A stretch of 64,000 nt of DNA from Marinobacterium jannaschii DSM 6295 (GTDB taxonomy: Bacteria > Pseudomonadota > Gammaproteobacteria > Pseudomonadales > Balneatricaceae): positions 1 to 64,000 of the forward strand of contig NZ_KK211068.1 of NCBI RefSeq assembly GCF_000620085.1, read 5' to 3'. Shown piece after piece: positions 8,665 to 17,102 of the stretch. Each line of letters opens with the position of its first letter. The stretch's first letter is position 1. The translations under genes and the position numbers were made by a program. Below the pieces are notes generated by a model. That model worked only from the letters and a program-made list of their open reading frames with translations. It did not search any database and was not told the DNA's origin.

Positions 8665-9306
8665 TCAGCCCGCTTTGCCAGCGACGAATGGATTGGTCTT
8701 GCGCTCATAGCCAAAGTTCGACATCGGCCCATGTCCCGGGATGAACTGTACATCATCTCCCAGCGGGAACAGCTTATTGCGAATAGAGCTGATCAGGGTC
8801 GGATGATCTCCTTTTGGAAAATCAGTGCGACCGATAGAGCCGTTAAACAGCACATCCCCGACCTGAGCGACTTTGCTGTCACGGTGGAAGAACACCACAT
8901 GACCAGGCGTGTGCCCCGGACAATGCAAAACTTCCAGCGTCACTTTGCCAAAAGAAACTTCATCACCATCGTTCAGCCAACGGGAAGGCTCAAATGGCGT
9001 AGCGGCCGGAAAGCCGAACATCTGGCTTTGCTGGGCCAGTGAATCGATCCAGAACTTATCTTCCAGATGAGGCCCGACCACAGGCACATCAAACTCTGCA
9101 GCCAGGTCGGCGGTAGCGCCGGCATGGTCTATATGAGCGTGGGTCAATAACACCAACTCCAGTTCGAGCTCTTCCTGAGCGATCGCCGCCGTGATGGAAG
9201 CCAGGTCTCCGCCGGGATCGATCACCGCCGCACGCCGGGTCTCTTCACACCACATCAGGGTGCAATTCTGCTGAAACGCTGTCACTGGAATAATCTTATA
9301 TCTCAT
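8665..9306 (-). CDS. YcbL-like metallo-beta-lactamase-fold hydrolase (glyoxalase II type)
   Basis: This 213-residue protein has the binuclear-metal motif THAHIDHAG near residue 58, GHTPGH at about 133, the bridging Asp in [15 protein letters not shown], and a terminal PGHGP. Length and motif spacing match YcbL-type type II glyoxalases, which hydrolyse S-lactoylglutathione or related thioesters in the cytoplasm. It lacks the C-terminal extension of GloB. The start is ATG 9306, with a GTG one codon upstream as the alternative. The exact substrate is not visible from sequence. Confidence 0.85.
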   Translation of the reverse strand: MRYKIIPVTAFQQNCTLMWCEETRRAAVIDPGGDLASITAAIAQEELELELVLLTHAHIDHAGATADLAAEFDVPVVGPHLEDKFWIDSLAQQSQMFGFPAATPFEPSRWLNDGDEVSFGKVTLEVLHCPGHTPGHVVFFHRDSKVAQVGDVLFNGSIGRTDFPKGDHPTLISSIRNKLFPLGDDVQFIPGHGPMSNFGYERKTNPFVAGKAG

Positions 9307-9376
9307 CACCGGCCCTCATCGTCTGGAGCGGCCAGTATAACAGTGCCCCCGGCTAAACGGCAGCGCGGCCTAGTTG

Positions 9377-10231
9377 TCAGCGCTGCAGCAGGGCAGAGAT
9401 ACAGACGGTGGCTTTCCGACGATATATCTCCGCAGCCAGAGGCCAGATAGTCTGCAGCAACTCAGCTTCCCGCTGCCGGATCAGGCGGTGCAGTTGGTTA
9501 AGGTCATCCTGGTAAAACCATCTGCGATTCCCGGCTATCCAGTCGCGTAACATATGCAGGTCATGCAGTTGTCCAAGTACCTCCGACAGTTGCTTCAGGC
9601 GCGCCCTGTAGCCCTTTCTCTCCCTGCCGTCCAGTAAACAGTTCAGCTGCAGATAAAACCCCTTGGCCTCGGTTCGCCAGTCGTGCAGCAAGGATTCGTC
9701 CTGCCCTTTCTGCAGCCGCTTCCAGAGCCGGCGTCCCCGCCGGTACTGTTGTTGCAGCTGGCGGCGAAGGAGATTTACCCGCAACGCCTTAATCTTCCAC
9801 AGACGACTCCGTTTTTTTAACGACAACAATGGTTTAGCTTGCATTGTAATCCGGCCTGGCGCAGGGACTGTGATAAGCGGTTGAGCGCTTTGCCTCAGGC
9901 CATCCGTCAGTCGTGTGATCAGCCCGGGCTCCGCCTGTCCCAGCAACAAGGATCCCAGGGTGCTGATCCGGACATCCCGATCCCGGGTAGCCCCCAGTTG
10001 CCGCATCACGGCCCGAACCCGTTTGAGCTCCGTCCGGTAACAGCGACCACCAAGAGCCGGCCTTAACAGATATAACATTGCCCTGAAGCGCTTACCGCTG
10101 ACACGTACCTGATGCACCAGATCCTCTTCGGCAGCCGGGCCTCGCAGCAGGCGCTTCAAGTCCCGAATCTCACGCCGGAATGCGGCCCGGAGATTTTCTG
10201 CCGGATCGGGCACCATATAGTTGATAGCCAT
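9377..10231 (-). CDS. CHAD domain protein
   Basis: The 284-residue product is a CHAD domain: two helical repeats rich in Arg, Lys and His, with VHQVRVSGKRFRAMLYLLRP near the N terminus and LHDWRTEAKGFYLQLNCL in the second half. CHAD domains bind inorganic polyphosphate and are often found with CYTH triphosphatases; no CYTH domain is fused or adjacent here. It starts 14 bases after the stop of the Tat-exported protein gene, so the two are almost certainly one transcript. The coupling of a cytosolic polyphosphate binder with an exported protein is unusual. Confidence 0.85.
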   Translation of the reverse strand: MAINYMVPDPAENLRAAFRREIRDLKRLLRGPAAEEDLVHQVRVSGKRFRAMLYLLRPALGGRCYRTELKRVRAVMRQLGATRDRDVRISTLGSLLLGQAEPGLITRLTDGLRQSAQPLITVPAPGRITMQAKPLLSLKKRSRLWKIKALRVNLLRRQLQQQYRRGRRLWKRLQKGQDESLLHDWRTEAKGFYLQLNCLLDGRERKGYRARLKQLSEVLGQLHDLHMLRDWIAGNRRWFYQDDLNQLHRLIRQREAELLQTIWPLAAEIYRRKATVCISALLQR

Positions 10232-10245
10232 CGCTTTCTCCGCCT

Positions 10246-11739
10246 TCAGGCAGACTCAAACCAAGCTTCGATCTGCTCCGCTTCACGACTACTCTTACTC
10301 TGCAGGCCCCGCAATCGCCGCGAGGCCGCGGCCAGATAGGCTGCCCTGAACGGTGGCGATAGCCAGGGCACGGATTCCAGTATCGCCGCTCCATACTTGA
10401 AGTCATGTGCCTGATCTGACTTCAGCAACAGCCAGTTATTGATCGCCCGGCGCAACTCCGGCCAGTGATCAGTCAGTGGAAAAGCCAGAAGCAGCGACCT
10501 GGCCCGCTCCGGGTCCTGCTGTATCGACTGTCCAATCTGCTCAATCTGTTGCCCAACCGCCTGAGCCTTCTGCTGATCCTCAGCCCCCGGCGTTAACAGC
10601 GGACGTGCGGCAGAGACAAGGGACTTGATTGCCGTACCATCATCCGGCAGAGCGAACTGTCGTCGCATCTGCACCACATACGCCAGCGCCTGCAGCGGGA
10701 TCAGTCGGCGCAGCTGCAACGCCGCAGCTTGCCGCCACAGCCAGTACATGCTGTGACCGACGGTCACTGTATGCAACAGGGGAATCGAGGGGCGTCGCAT
10801 CACCGCTTCCGCGGCCGCCAGAAATACAGCATCCCAGACCACCTGAAAACTGCCGCCCTGCCCAATCAGCGTGACGGCCTGCTCACAGCAGGCGGAAGCA
10901 TCGCCCTGCTGCACCAGATCCAGCAATTCGATTGTCTGTGCCGGGTTACTCCTGGCGATACAGGCCTGCAGCGGAATCGAAGCGGCACGTTTCAGGTTAA
11001 GTGGATAATCCACCAGCTGCCAGACCGGTCGCGTAGCATCATCACTGAGCGGGCGATCCTCCTCCAGCAGCGCATAACTCATAGCCCGCAGCATCAGCTC
11101 CAGCTCAGCCTGTCCGCTGTCCTGCAGTAAGCGCCAGCCGTGACTGACATAGATCGCCTTATGGCCAATCGAATAGAAGTCCTTCACCGCCAGCCCGCTG
11201 AGCAAACCCAACAGATAATTTCGCCCGCGACTGCGCGCCAGGGTCACCACCGCCTGTTCCGCGAGCGACCACTGACGATATTTCATGGCATCCAGATAAA
11301 GCGCCTCAGCCTGCTCGGCGGGTGCCTCGACCGAGGCAAAACCTCCCAGCTGCCAGCCAGACTGACGCTCATTGCGCAGTTGGGAAAACTTGAAGTAGTC
11401 CAGATTCCACAGAATCGGAATCCAGCCATTGATACCACCGTCTCCAGCCGCTAGCCGACGCACAGCATCAACCATCATCACTGCATGAAATTTAAAGCCG
11501 ACCGGACGAGGCTCAATCTGTCGCATACCTGCCAACTGGATCGCCTGAAGCAACGCTCCCCGCCCCAGGCCGCTGCGAATCAGTTTCACCACCTTCCCGG
11601 TCAGTGCCTCACGCGGTGTCTCTTCTATCAGCCTGACCAGCGGCATCAGCTCCATCCCCGCAGACGCATCTGCCAATCGCGGCCAAAGCGTGATGCAGGG
11701 CAAACCCGAAGTGAGGCGCAGGAACTGACGTCGTTGCAT
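10246..11739 (-). CDS. Tat-exported protein of unknown function
   Basis: I do not recognise this family. The 497-residue product begins with a twin-arginine signal (RRQFLRLTSG at residues 3-12, then a hydrophobic stretch), so it is probably exported folded, often a sign of a bound cofactor. The body is mostly alpha-helical and contains conserved-looking segments with His and Trp: GFKFHAVMMVDAVR (about 84-97), WIPILWNLDYFKFSQ (about 110-124) and DFYSIGHKAIYVSHGW (about 185-200). The start is ATG 11739, eight bases after GGAGG; an upstream GTG has no ribosome site. It precedes the CHAD gene by 14 bases. A metal- or haem-binding redox role is possible but unproven. Confidence 0.7.
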   Translation of the reverse strand: MQRRQFLRLTSGLPCITLWPRLADASAGMELMPLVRLIEETPREALTGKVVKLIRSGLGRGALLQAIQLAGMRQIEPRPVGFKFHAVMMVDAVRRLAAGDGGINGWIPILWNLDYFKFSQLRNERQSGWQLGGFASVEAPAEQAEALYLDAMKYRQWSLAEQAVVTLARSRGRNYLLGLLSGLAVKDFYSIGHKAIYVSHGWRLLQDSGQAELELMLRAMSYALLEEDRPLSDDATRPVWQLVDYPLNLKRAASIPLQACIARSNPAQTIELLDLVQQGDASACCEQAVTLIGQGGSFQVVWDAVFLAAAEAVMRRPSIPLLHTVTVGHSMYWLWRQAAALQLRRLIPLQALAYVVQMRRQFALPDDGTAIKSLVSAARPLLTPGAEDQQKAQAVGQQIEQIGQSIQQDPERARSLLLAFPLTDHWPELRRAINNWLLLKSDQAHDFKYGAAILESVPWLSPPFRAAYLAAASRRLRGLQSKSSREAEQIEAWFESA

Positions 11740-11874
11740 GGCAAAACCTCCACTAGCCACTATATGGGAGTCACTGTAGGAATCCCCATCAAAGGATAGT
11801 CCAGCCAGAGTGAACTAAGCTTTCAGATGCAGGGAGCCAAACCGCCAGGAGGCTCTTTAACAACGGTGAACCTT

Positions 11875-12339
11875 ATGTCACTCTCGCCAACCATCGAGAA
11901 ATTCCTCGATCAGAAGAAGATTGCCTACCGCAGGATCAACCACCCTTATGCAGAAACGGCCATGGGCTGCGCGATAGCCGCACAGATTCCACCAGCCCGG
12001 GTCGCCAAAAGCGTGGTGCTCAGGGATGACGAAGGCTTTGTTATGGCGATGATACCTGCCAATCGCCAGGTCGATATTGCAGCCATTAACCGTAAAACCA
12101 ATCGCCTGCTCTCTCCCGCCCGACAACGAGATGTGAATCTGCTGTTCCGGGACTGCTCCCGGGGAGCCGTACCGGGATTAGGGCAGTCCTATAACATTCC
12201 TACTATTTGGGATGATAGCCTGGCCGACCAGCCAGAATGCTTCCTCGAAGCCGGTGATCACACCGAGTTCGTGCAGCTCAACAAGGATGCGTTCAGCCGC
12301 TCGGTCTCCAACCTGCCTCATGCACGCATCTGCATCTGA
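11875..12339 (+). CDS. YbaK/EbsC-domain protein (aminoacyl-tRNA deacylase type)
   Basis: The 154-residue protein is a single YbaK domain, with VAKSVVLRDDEGFVMAMIPA carrying the conserved lysine of trans-editing deacylases and a C-terminal GDHTEFVQLN strand. Stand-alone members (YbaK, ProX, and related forms) remove wrongly attached amino acids from tRNA, for example Cys-tRNA(Pro) or Ala-tRNA(Pro). The sequence does not tell which substrate this one uses. The ATG at 11875 is preferred because the protein then begins like other family members; an in-frame ATG at 11827 would add 16 residues. It is convergent with the next minus-strand gene. Confidence 0.85.
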   Translation: MSLSPTIEKFLDQKKIAYRRINHPYAETAMGCAIAAQIPPARVAKSVVLRDDEGFVMAMIPANRQVDIAAINRKTNRLLSPARQRDVNLLFRDCSRGAVPGLGQSYNIPTIWDDSLADQPECFLEAGDHTEFVQLNKDAFSRSVSNLPHARICI

Positions 12340-12360
12340 ATGTACTAATGATGCCAACAC

Positions 12361-12396
12361 TGAATGCCTGTCCGGATGACGCCGGCCAGGCATTCA
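12361..12396. terminator. Hairpin between convergent genes
   Basis: A perfect 10-base stem (TGAATGCCTG at 12361-12370 with its complement at 12387-12396) encloses a shorter inner CCGG/CCGG stem. It lies between two convergent stop codons and could act on both strands. There is no T-tract. Confidence 0.5.
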
Positions 12397-12427
12397 GAAA
12401 CCTGATGGCAACACGGCGACTGACCGT

Positions 12428-12787
12428 TCAATCCAGAAAGTAGAGTCGGATAGCCGAATCTTCCGGCACCGAGCCGATGTCGATTCGTAAGGTGAAATAG
12501 GACGCGCGCTTGGTCTTACGGTGTACAAACTGCGGTTTAAAACGGGCAACCCCGAGGCGGCGGTTATCTTTTTTGCGGACGGCAACAATTTGCCCTGAGG
12601 ACACGCGAAGGTCTTTATCGGCGCGGGTCACCCGCCCCCGTATCAGCCAGAAGCCCTCCTCCTCCTGCAGCCTGACATTATAGATCCGAACCAGATTGCT
12701 GCTCTCAACAATCAGAGAGGGGGCGCTGGCACCCAGCAAGGGCACAACGCATAAGATTAGCAGCAATAGCCTCGATACAGGGGCCAT
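12428..12787 (-). CDS. Small exported protein of unknown function
   Basis: This 119-residue protein has a Sec signal peptide (MAPVSRLLLLILCVVPLLG, cleavage near ASA-PS). A short beta-rich, basic domain follows, containing VRIYNVRLQEEEGFWLIRG and ending RIDIGSVPEDSAIRLYFLD. No catalytic motif is visible. It is probably periplasmic. It lies downstream of moeA on the same strand after 116 bases and may be transcribed alone. I cannot assign a family. Confidence 0.65.
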   Translation of the reverse strand: MAPVSRLLLLILCVVPLLGASAPSLIVESSNLVRIYNVRLQEEEGFWLIRGRVTRADKDLRVSSGQIVAVRKKDNRRLGVARFKPQFVHRKTKRASYFTLRIDIGSVPEDSAIRLYFLD

Positions 12788-12903
12788 AGCGAACCTCCAG
12801 GATTCGGTGCGAGACGATTACGCCAGCCGCCTCGAACCTTAACGGGTGCCCACTACAGCCCCTGATAACCTGTTCCCTAAAGTTTAGTCACGGCTAAACC
12901 GGT

Positions 12904-14139
12904 TTAGTACAGCAATTCGCTCAGTGGATAGTAATCCAGCAGATCGCCCTCTCTCACCGGTGCCCCGGGAGGAACCACCAGCAACCCCTCTGCCTGGGTC
13001 GATGAGCGCAAGGCACCGGAGCTCTGATTCAGCACCGGAGCGGCCGTCAGCCGCCCGGCCTGCGGTTGCAATGCCACGCGCAGATACTCCTGCCGGGGCG
13101 TGGTCTTTTCCCGGTGAAAGCCCGCCGCAACAGGGATCGGCCGGGGCAGAGGATCCGCCGCCCCCTGTAATTTCAGCAACAATGGCCGGGCCAGCAGCAA
13201 GAAAGTAACCAAGGCAGCCGAAGGGTTTCCCGGCAGGCCGACAAAGGGCTTCCCGGCAACTTCACCCTGAGCGAACGGCTTACCCGGCTTGATCGCCAGC
13301 CGCCACATGTTCAGTTGTCCCAGTCGCTCCACCGCGTGGCGCACATGATCTTCTTCTCCAACGGATACGCCGCCGCTGCTGATAATGCAGTCGGCCTCTG
13401 CCGCCATCTTTTCGATCGCTGCCATCGTCGCAGGCAAGGTATCGGCCACTATGCCCGGAAAGATCACCTCAATACCCAGCTGCTGTAACAATCCACGCAG
13501 GGTAAACAGGTTGGAGTTATAAATCTTACCCGGCCCACAGGGTTCACCCGGCATCACCAACTCATCGCCGGTTGTCAGCAGCGCGACCTTCAGTGGCTTG
13601 TACACCACCAGATTATCGATACCGGTGGAGGCGATTACCCCGAGGTGTTGCGGCTTCAGTCGGGTACCGGCTGCAATCAGTGCCTCGCCACGCCGGATAT
13701 CCTGCCCCATTTGGCGGATGTTGACTCCCGGCTGCGGCAGCTTTTTTAACCGGATGCTGTCGCCTTCGGCCTGGACATCCTCCTGCATGATGACGCAATC
13801 AGCCCCGGCCGGAATCTCAGAGCCGGTGAAGATCCTTACCGCCGTACCCGGTTTCAGGGTACCGGGAGAGTCACCGGCCGCAACGCGGCCTGAAACAGAG
13901 ATCAGCCCGGCCCCGGAATAATCAGCGCAGCACAAAGCGTAGCCATCCATAGCACTGTTATCTGCTGGCGGAACATCGACAGCAGAACTCACCGGTACGG
14001 CCAGTACCCGACCCAGGGCCTGTTGCAAGGTGATCGATTCAGTCAGGGCTGAGACCCCGATGCCCTCAAGCATTCGCTCACGAAAGCTGTCGAAAGGTTC
14101 AAGTTGCTGTTTCTGACTGTCACATCCGCAGGCACTCAT
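12904..14139 (-). CDS. moeA: Molybdopterin molybdotransferase MoeA
   Basis: The 411-residue enzyme inserts molybdate into adenylated molybdopterin, the last common step of molybdenum cofactor synthesis. It shows PPADNSAMDGYAL near residue 66, FTGSEIPAGADCVIMQED near 110, the MogA-like TTGDELV and SSGGVSVGEEDHV motifs, and PGNPSAALVTF. The start is ATG 14139, eight bases after AGGAG; a TTG further upstream lacks one. The N terminus carries a short CGCDSQ segment of unclear role. mobA lies about 600 bases upstream in the same orientation with one opposite-strand gene between them. Confidence 0.95.
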   Translation of the reverse strand: MSACGCDSQKQQLEPFDSFRERMLEGIGVSALTESITLQQALGRVLAVPVSSAVDVPPADNSAMDGYALCCADYSGAGLISVSGRVAAGDSPGTLKPGTAVRIFTGSEIPAGADCVIMQEDVQAEGDSIRLKKLPQPGVNIRQMGQDIRRGEALIAAGTRLKPQHLGVIASTGIDNLVVYKPLKVALLTTGDELVMPGEPCGPGKIYNSNLFTLRGLLQQLGIEVIFPGIVADTLPATMAAIEKMAAEADCIISSGGVSVGEEDHVRHAVERLGQLNMWRLAIKPGKPFAQGEVAGKPFVGLPGNPSAALVTFLLLARPLLLKLQGAADPLPRPIPVAAGFHREKTTPRQEYLRVALQPQAGRLTAAPVLNQSSGALRSSTQAEGLLVVPPGAPVREGDLLDYYPLSELLY

Positions 14140-14449
14140 AGCCTTACTCCTGATCAACGGGTTATCAGTCGCCTAAGCTAACCCGCCTGTCGCTGTTAAA
14201 CCTTAACCGGGATCATTTTTCAGGAATAAACGCTCACGATGGTTCACCTGCCCCCGCCTATTGTCCGGCTGTTCCCGGGCTGGCACATCTGTTAATTTTT
14301 AGTCTCAAGCGGCAGCTGGGCCGGTGGATGTAGCGAGCTAACAGCCGAGTTCCGTCAGCATCACGCTTAAGCTGGCCGGAGAGATCTAAAGATCATATGC
14401 TCAGAGGAACGCTCAGACTTTCACTGACCGGATCAGGGAGACAATCACG
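14140..14449. other. Intergenic region without recognised features
   Basis: This 310-base divergent region separates moeA from the small plus-strand gene. I see no open frame with a ribosome site, no clear hairpin and no convincing promoter on either strand. It must hold the moeA promoter unless moeA is read from elsewhere. Confidence 0.5.
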
Positions 14450-14710
14450 ATGTCCAAGATGAAGAACGAGGCGGAATTGCTGAAAGAAGCGATGCGTATC
14501 GGACAGGTTTACTTTGAAAAACGCGGGGCTGGACGTTTTGAAGCCAGCGACAGTGCTTCAGACAAGTTCAAGGCACTTTACTCGCTGCTGGTACAGGACA
14601 AACTGATACAGCCCTTGGCTAAGGGGCAGGAAAACGAACCCAATATCAAGCACAAGCTGGCACTGTGGATTGAGCGCCAGCTGCCAGAGGGACATCCGCT
14701 GAAAAACTGA
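14450..14710 (+). CDS. Small conserved protein, DUF5062-like
   Basis: The 86-residue product is a small, charged, helical protein with segments NEAELLKEAMRIGQVYFEKR, LYSLLVQDKLIQPL and KHKLALWIERQLPEGHPL. These resemble the DUF5062 family of Vibrio- and Shewanella-type bacteria as I recall it; function is unknown. A GGGAG-type ribosome site precedes the ATG. It is a single plus-strand gene between moeA and mobA, convergent with mobA. Confidence 0.65.
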   Translation: MSKMKNEAELLKEAMRIGQVYFEKRGAGRFEASDSASDKFKALYSLLVQDKLIQPLAKGQENEPNIKHKLALWIERQLPEGHPLKN

Positions 14711-14733
14711 CCGGCCCCGGCGTCCGGAGGCCT

Positions 14734-15351
14734 TTAACCGGCGTCCGGATGCTGGCGCTGCCGCAGATTCTGCTCGGCTTCTGCCAGCTGCTCCCGGTCA
14801 TTGATGTTGGCCAGCTCAGCGGCATGCGCTACGGCGACAGATTGCATCGGAAACTGCTGATACCAGAATCTTACCGCACGCTGCCCGGACTGCAGGAAGC
14901 TTTCCAGTGACGCTGCGCAGGTCCGCGGAATAATTGCATGCAGAGGCTCCATACGGCCATTCAGCTCAGCCACTATTATCGACTCAGGATGGGCCTTCGC
15001 CGCCTGCGCCAACGAGTGAATCAACTCTTTGCCTACCCAGGGTGTATCACAGGGCAACACCAGCAGATGAGAGCCTGAAGCGACATTCAGGGCGCTTTGA
15101 ATACCGGCTAATGGGCCGGGAAAGCCGCTGAGCTGATCGGACACGACCTGATCAGCCATAGAATGGTAGAGCTGCTGATTACGATTACAGCTGATAATCA
15201 GCTGACTGACCACAGGACGCACAGTATCCAGCGTCCACTGCACCATCTTCTGCTCGCCCAGTTCGACCAGCCCCTTATCGCAGCCACCCATACGCTGCCC
15301 CTGACCACCCGCAAGTATCACTGCATCGAGTTTAAATTCAGGCCTGTTCAT
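14734..15351 (-). CDS. mobA: Molybdenum cofactor guanylyltransferase MobA
   Basis: This 205-residue enzyme joins GMP to molybdenum cofactor to form the MGD form used by DMSO-reductase-family enzymes. It has the nucleotide-binding LAGGQGQRMGGCDKGLVELG loop near residues 13-32, PGPLAGIQSAL and LPCDTPW. The start is ATG 15351, with CCGGAG five bases upstream. The frame stays open further upstream, but that part crosses a strong terminator and is unlike the family. The final RQRQHPDAG tail is probably disordered. Confidence 0.93.
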   Translation of the reverse strand: MNRPEFKLDAVILAGGQGQRMGGCDKGLVELGEQKMVQWTLDTVRPVVSQLIISCNRNQQLYHSMADQVVSDQLSGFPGPLAGIQSALNVASGSHLLVLPCDTPWVGKELIHSLAQAAKAHPESIIVAELNGRMEPLHAIIPRTCAASLESFLQSGQRAVRFWYQQFPMQSVAVAHAAELANINDREQLAEAEQNLRQRQHPDAG

Positions 15352-15430
15352 AACGCTCCGGAAAAAATACAGCGCACCCGGCCAAGCCGGCAGGATGCAA
15401 AGAGGGGTAATGTATCTCAGGTGAGGGGGT

Positions 15431-15466
15431 AAAAAACAGCCCGCCTGCAAACCACAGGCGGGCTGT
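15431..15466 (-). terminator. Strong intrinsic terminator upstream of mobA
   Basis: On the minus strand a perfect 12-base stem (15455-15466 with 15436-15447) with a 7-base loop is followed directly by a run of six T's. No protein gene on the minus strand ends just before it: phnX already has its own terminator at 15833-15863. It therefore either ends an unannotated short transcript or attenuates mobA. Confidence 0.85.
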
Positions 15467-15600
15467 CGATGACCAGTTCCAGTTCCATGTTGCAGATTAG
15501 CAACCCTCCCTGGCACTGCTATTGGTCGGAGGGACATCATGTCCTCGTGGATCTCCTGTACCAATATTCTGCGTCAACCTGCAATTGAATTCAGGTTTGA
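15436..15600 (-). ncRNA. Candidate small RNA, GGA-rich, terminator-ended
   Basis: The minus strand between about 15600 and the terminator at 15436 is rich in inverted repeats: GGACATGATGTCC (15532-15544), a CCCTCC/GGAGGG pair (15504-15533) and GTTGC/GCAAC (15489-15504). It carries five GGA triplets (15478, 15484, 15507, 15542, 15554), four in an A(N)GGA setting as CsrA/RsmA prefers. The 5' end and promoter are not clear. It could be a Csr/Rsm-type RNA, another sRNA, or a structured leader of mobA. Assignment rests on structure by eye only. Confidence 0.3.
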
Positions 15601-15832
15601 ATCTACCCGCTACGGGGAGTGTAAAACTTGAGCAAAATCAAAACCGATAAACAATCGCTCAGGTACTTATCTGCCTGCGACCTGTTTGCCGCTGGCAGAC
15701 ATTGAATCCGGCGCTATTCTGCTAAAAAAAGACCGACCATTCAATTACTTTTCGACACAATTATAGCGCAAAAAGTTTCATCGATTAGCAATAAAAATAG
15801 TGTAGACCGTTGCACTTTACCAAGCCAAAACG

Positions 15833-15863
15833 AAAAGCCTTCGACGAAACAGCAGAGGCTTTT
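15833..15863 (-). terminator. Terminator downstream of phnX
   Basis: AAAAGCCT (15833-15840 on the plus strand) and its complement AGGCTTTT (15856-15863) form an 8-base stem. On the minus strand it is followed by CGTTTT. It lies 30 bases after the phnX stop and separates phnX from the candidate small RNA. Confidence 0.55.
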
Positions 15864-15893
15864 AATATCATAGACTTAGCAAGCCCTATCGCA

Positions 15894-16724
15894 CTATGGG
15901 CGCTCTCCGGCTGCAAGGCGCGCATCAATATCTTCGATGACATCCGGAAGGTCCGCCACCGTATCGATCACATAGTGAGCCCCCGATGCACGAAACTTTC
16001 GATAAGCAGCAGCACGGCTTCGGGCCTTTTCCTCTTCACCCAGAGCCGCCCAGGCATCTGCATCCAACCCGACTTCGTTGCCCGAAACGGCCAGGGCAAC
16101 GGTCCAGGCTCCGGCATTCAAACCCTCATCAACGCCTGCAACAGTATCATCAACCTTCACCACGGACTGCACCGCTTCAATTTCCAACTCCAGCAGATTG
16201 CGCCACAGCATATGCGGATAAGGGCGACCACGCGGCACTTCTGTCGCCGTTACCACCGAGTCAGGCCGGTAGCCCTGCTCTGCAGCACGCCGTACCATAT
16301 CGGCGATCATCTCTGCCGCGTAGCCGGTGTTGGCACCTATCTTTATCCCCCTGCCCTTAAGATATTCTGCGGTTTCCCTGGCCCCCGGGATCAGTACCGA
16401 ACGCTCGGCAATAACTGCAGTCTGAACCGGGATAAACTCGCGATAAAGACGATCGATATCGGCATCACTGGCGAATCCGCCATGATGCTCCGCCCAGGCC
16501 TGGCTGATCCGAGGCATTGCCAGCAATCTGGCGATATGCTCTCGCTTTTCAAGCCCCATGGGTTCACGGGCCTCGGCAACGGAGATCTCCACACCGTTAT
16601 TGGCAAACAGTGTGGTAAAAGCCTGTACCGGAGCCAGCGAGCCGAAATCGATCATAGTACCGGCCCAATCGAACACCACGGCTTTAACAGTACCGGTATA
16701 AAAACGTGCATAGCTAAAGGTCAT
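15894..16724 (-). CDS. phnX: Phosphonoacetaldehyde hydrolase PhnX
   Basis: This 276-residue HAD-superfamily enzyme cleaves the C-P bond of phosphonoacetaldehyde to acetaldehyde and phosphate, the second step of 2-aminoethylphosphonate breakdown. The nucleophile motif VFDWAGTMIDFG places Asp at residue 19. The Schiff-base lysine of the family is Lys60 in PMGLEKREH. KVDDTVAGVDEG supplies the acidic metal site. The length equals known PhnX (about 275). The start chosen is ATG 16724; it has only a weak GAGAG site. A HutC-type operator lies upstream at 16899-16910. The partner transaminase PhnW is not in the window. Confidence 0.93.
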   Translation of the reverse strand: MTFSYARFYTGTVKAVVFDWAGTMIDFGSLAPVQAFTTLFANNGVEISVAEAREPMGLEKREHIARLLAMPRISQAWAEHHGGFASDADIDRLYREFIPVQTAVIAERSVLIPGARETAEYLKGRGIKIGANTGYAAEMIADMVRRAAEQGYRPDSVVTATEVPRGRPYPHMLWRNLLELEIEAVQSVVKVDDTVAGVDEGLNAGAWTVALAVSGNEVGLDADAWAALGEEEKARSRAAAYRKFRASGAHYVIDTVADLPDVIEDIDARLAAGERP

Positions 16725-16898
16725 CGTCAGTCTCTCTGTGGCAGGCTGGAGTTGCATGGCCTGCGACGCATCGCAAGCAGCCATCCCGGCCTTTTGTTGT
16801 CAGCTGGATCTATCCCGCCAGATCTCTGCAGGCAAAACGGTTTAGCTCAGGGTAGATCTGATTTCTGCCGCATTGGCGAGACATTCACAACACCAACC

Positions 16899-16910
16899 TG
16901 GTATATACCA
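16899..16910. promoter_or_regulatory. Putative PhnR operator upstream of phnX
   Basis: TGGTATATACCA is a perfect 12-base palindrome containing GTATATAC, which fits the GTNTANAC consensus of HutC-subfamily GntR regulators. It sits 175 bases before the phnX start in a region of minus-strand A/T-rich sequence that could hold the promoter. A near-identical site is at 21111-21126 before the binding-protein gene. Confidence 0.65.
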
Positions 16911-17047
16911 ACATATAAAAACACAGGGTACCCCACAACAGTCTAGTGTCCGGCAGCGCTACCCTTGCTGATCCGCCATACCCGACACCGAGTTGAGCAG
17001 CAGCCGGAGCCTCAGCCATCAGGCCTGACAGCCATATCAAAACCGAT

Positions 17048-17077
17048 AAAAAAGCCCCCGTAAAATACGGAGGCTTT
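17048..17077 (-). terminator. Terminator of the phosphonate transporter operon
   Basis: On the minus strand a 12-base stem with one G-T pair (17066-17077 with 17051-17062) and a 3-base loop is followed by a T-run. It lies 25 bases after the permease stop codon, so phnX downstream is transcribed separately. Confidence 0.85.
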
Positions 17078-17102
17078 AGTCTGATGCTTCAGGCAGTATG
17101 CC

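Noticed and set aside
12893-12907. Palindrome CTAAACCGGTTTAG at the moeA stop
   Set aside because: It overlaps the stop codon and lacks a T-tract, so I do not call it a terminator; chance is likely.
15352-15560. Upstream extension of mobA through the terminator
   Set aside because: The frame is open by chance; family members begin at the MNRPEFKLDAVILAGG region, and a strong terminator lies inside the extension.
15352-15560. Molybdenum cofactor riboswitch before mobA
   Set aside because: I looked for the known Moco-motif sequence blocks as in the E. coli moaA leader and did not see them; the candidate RNA is listed as unassigned instead.
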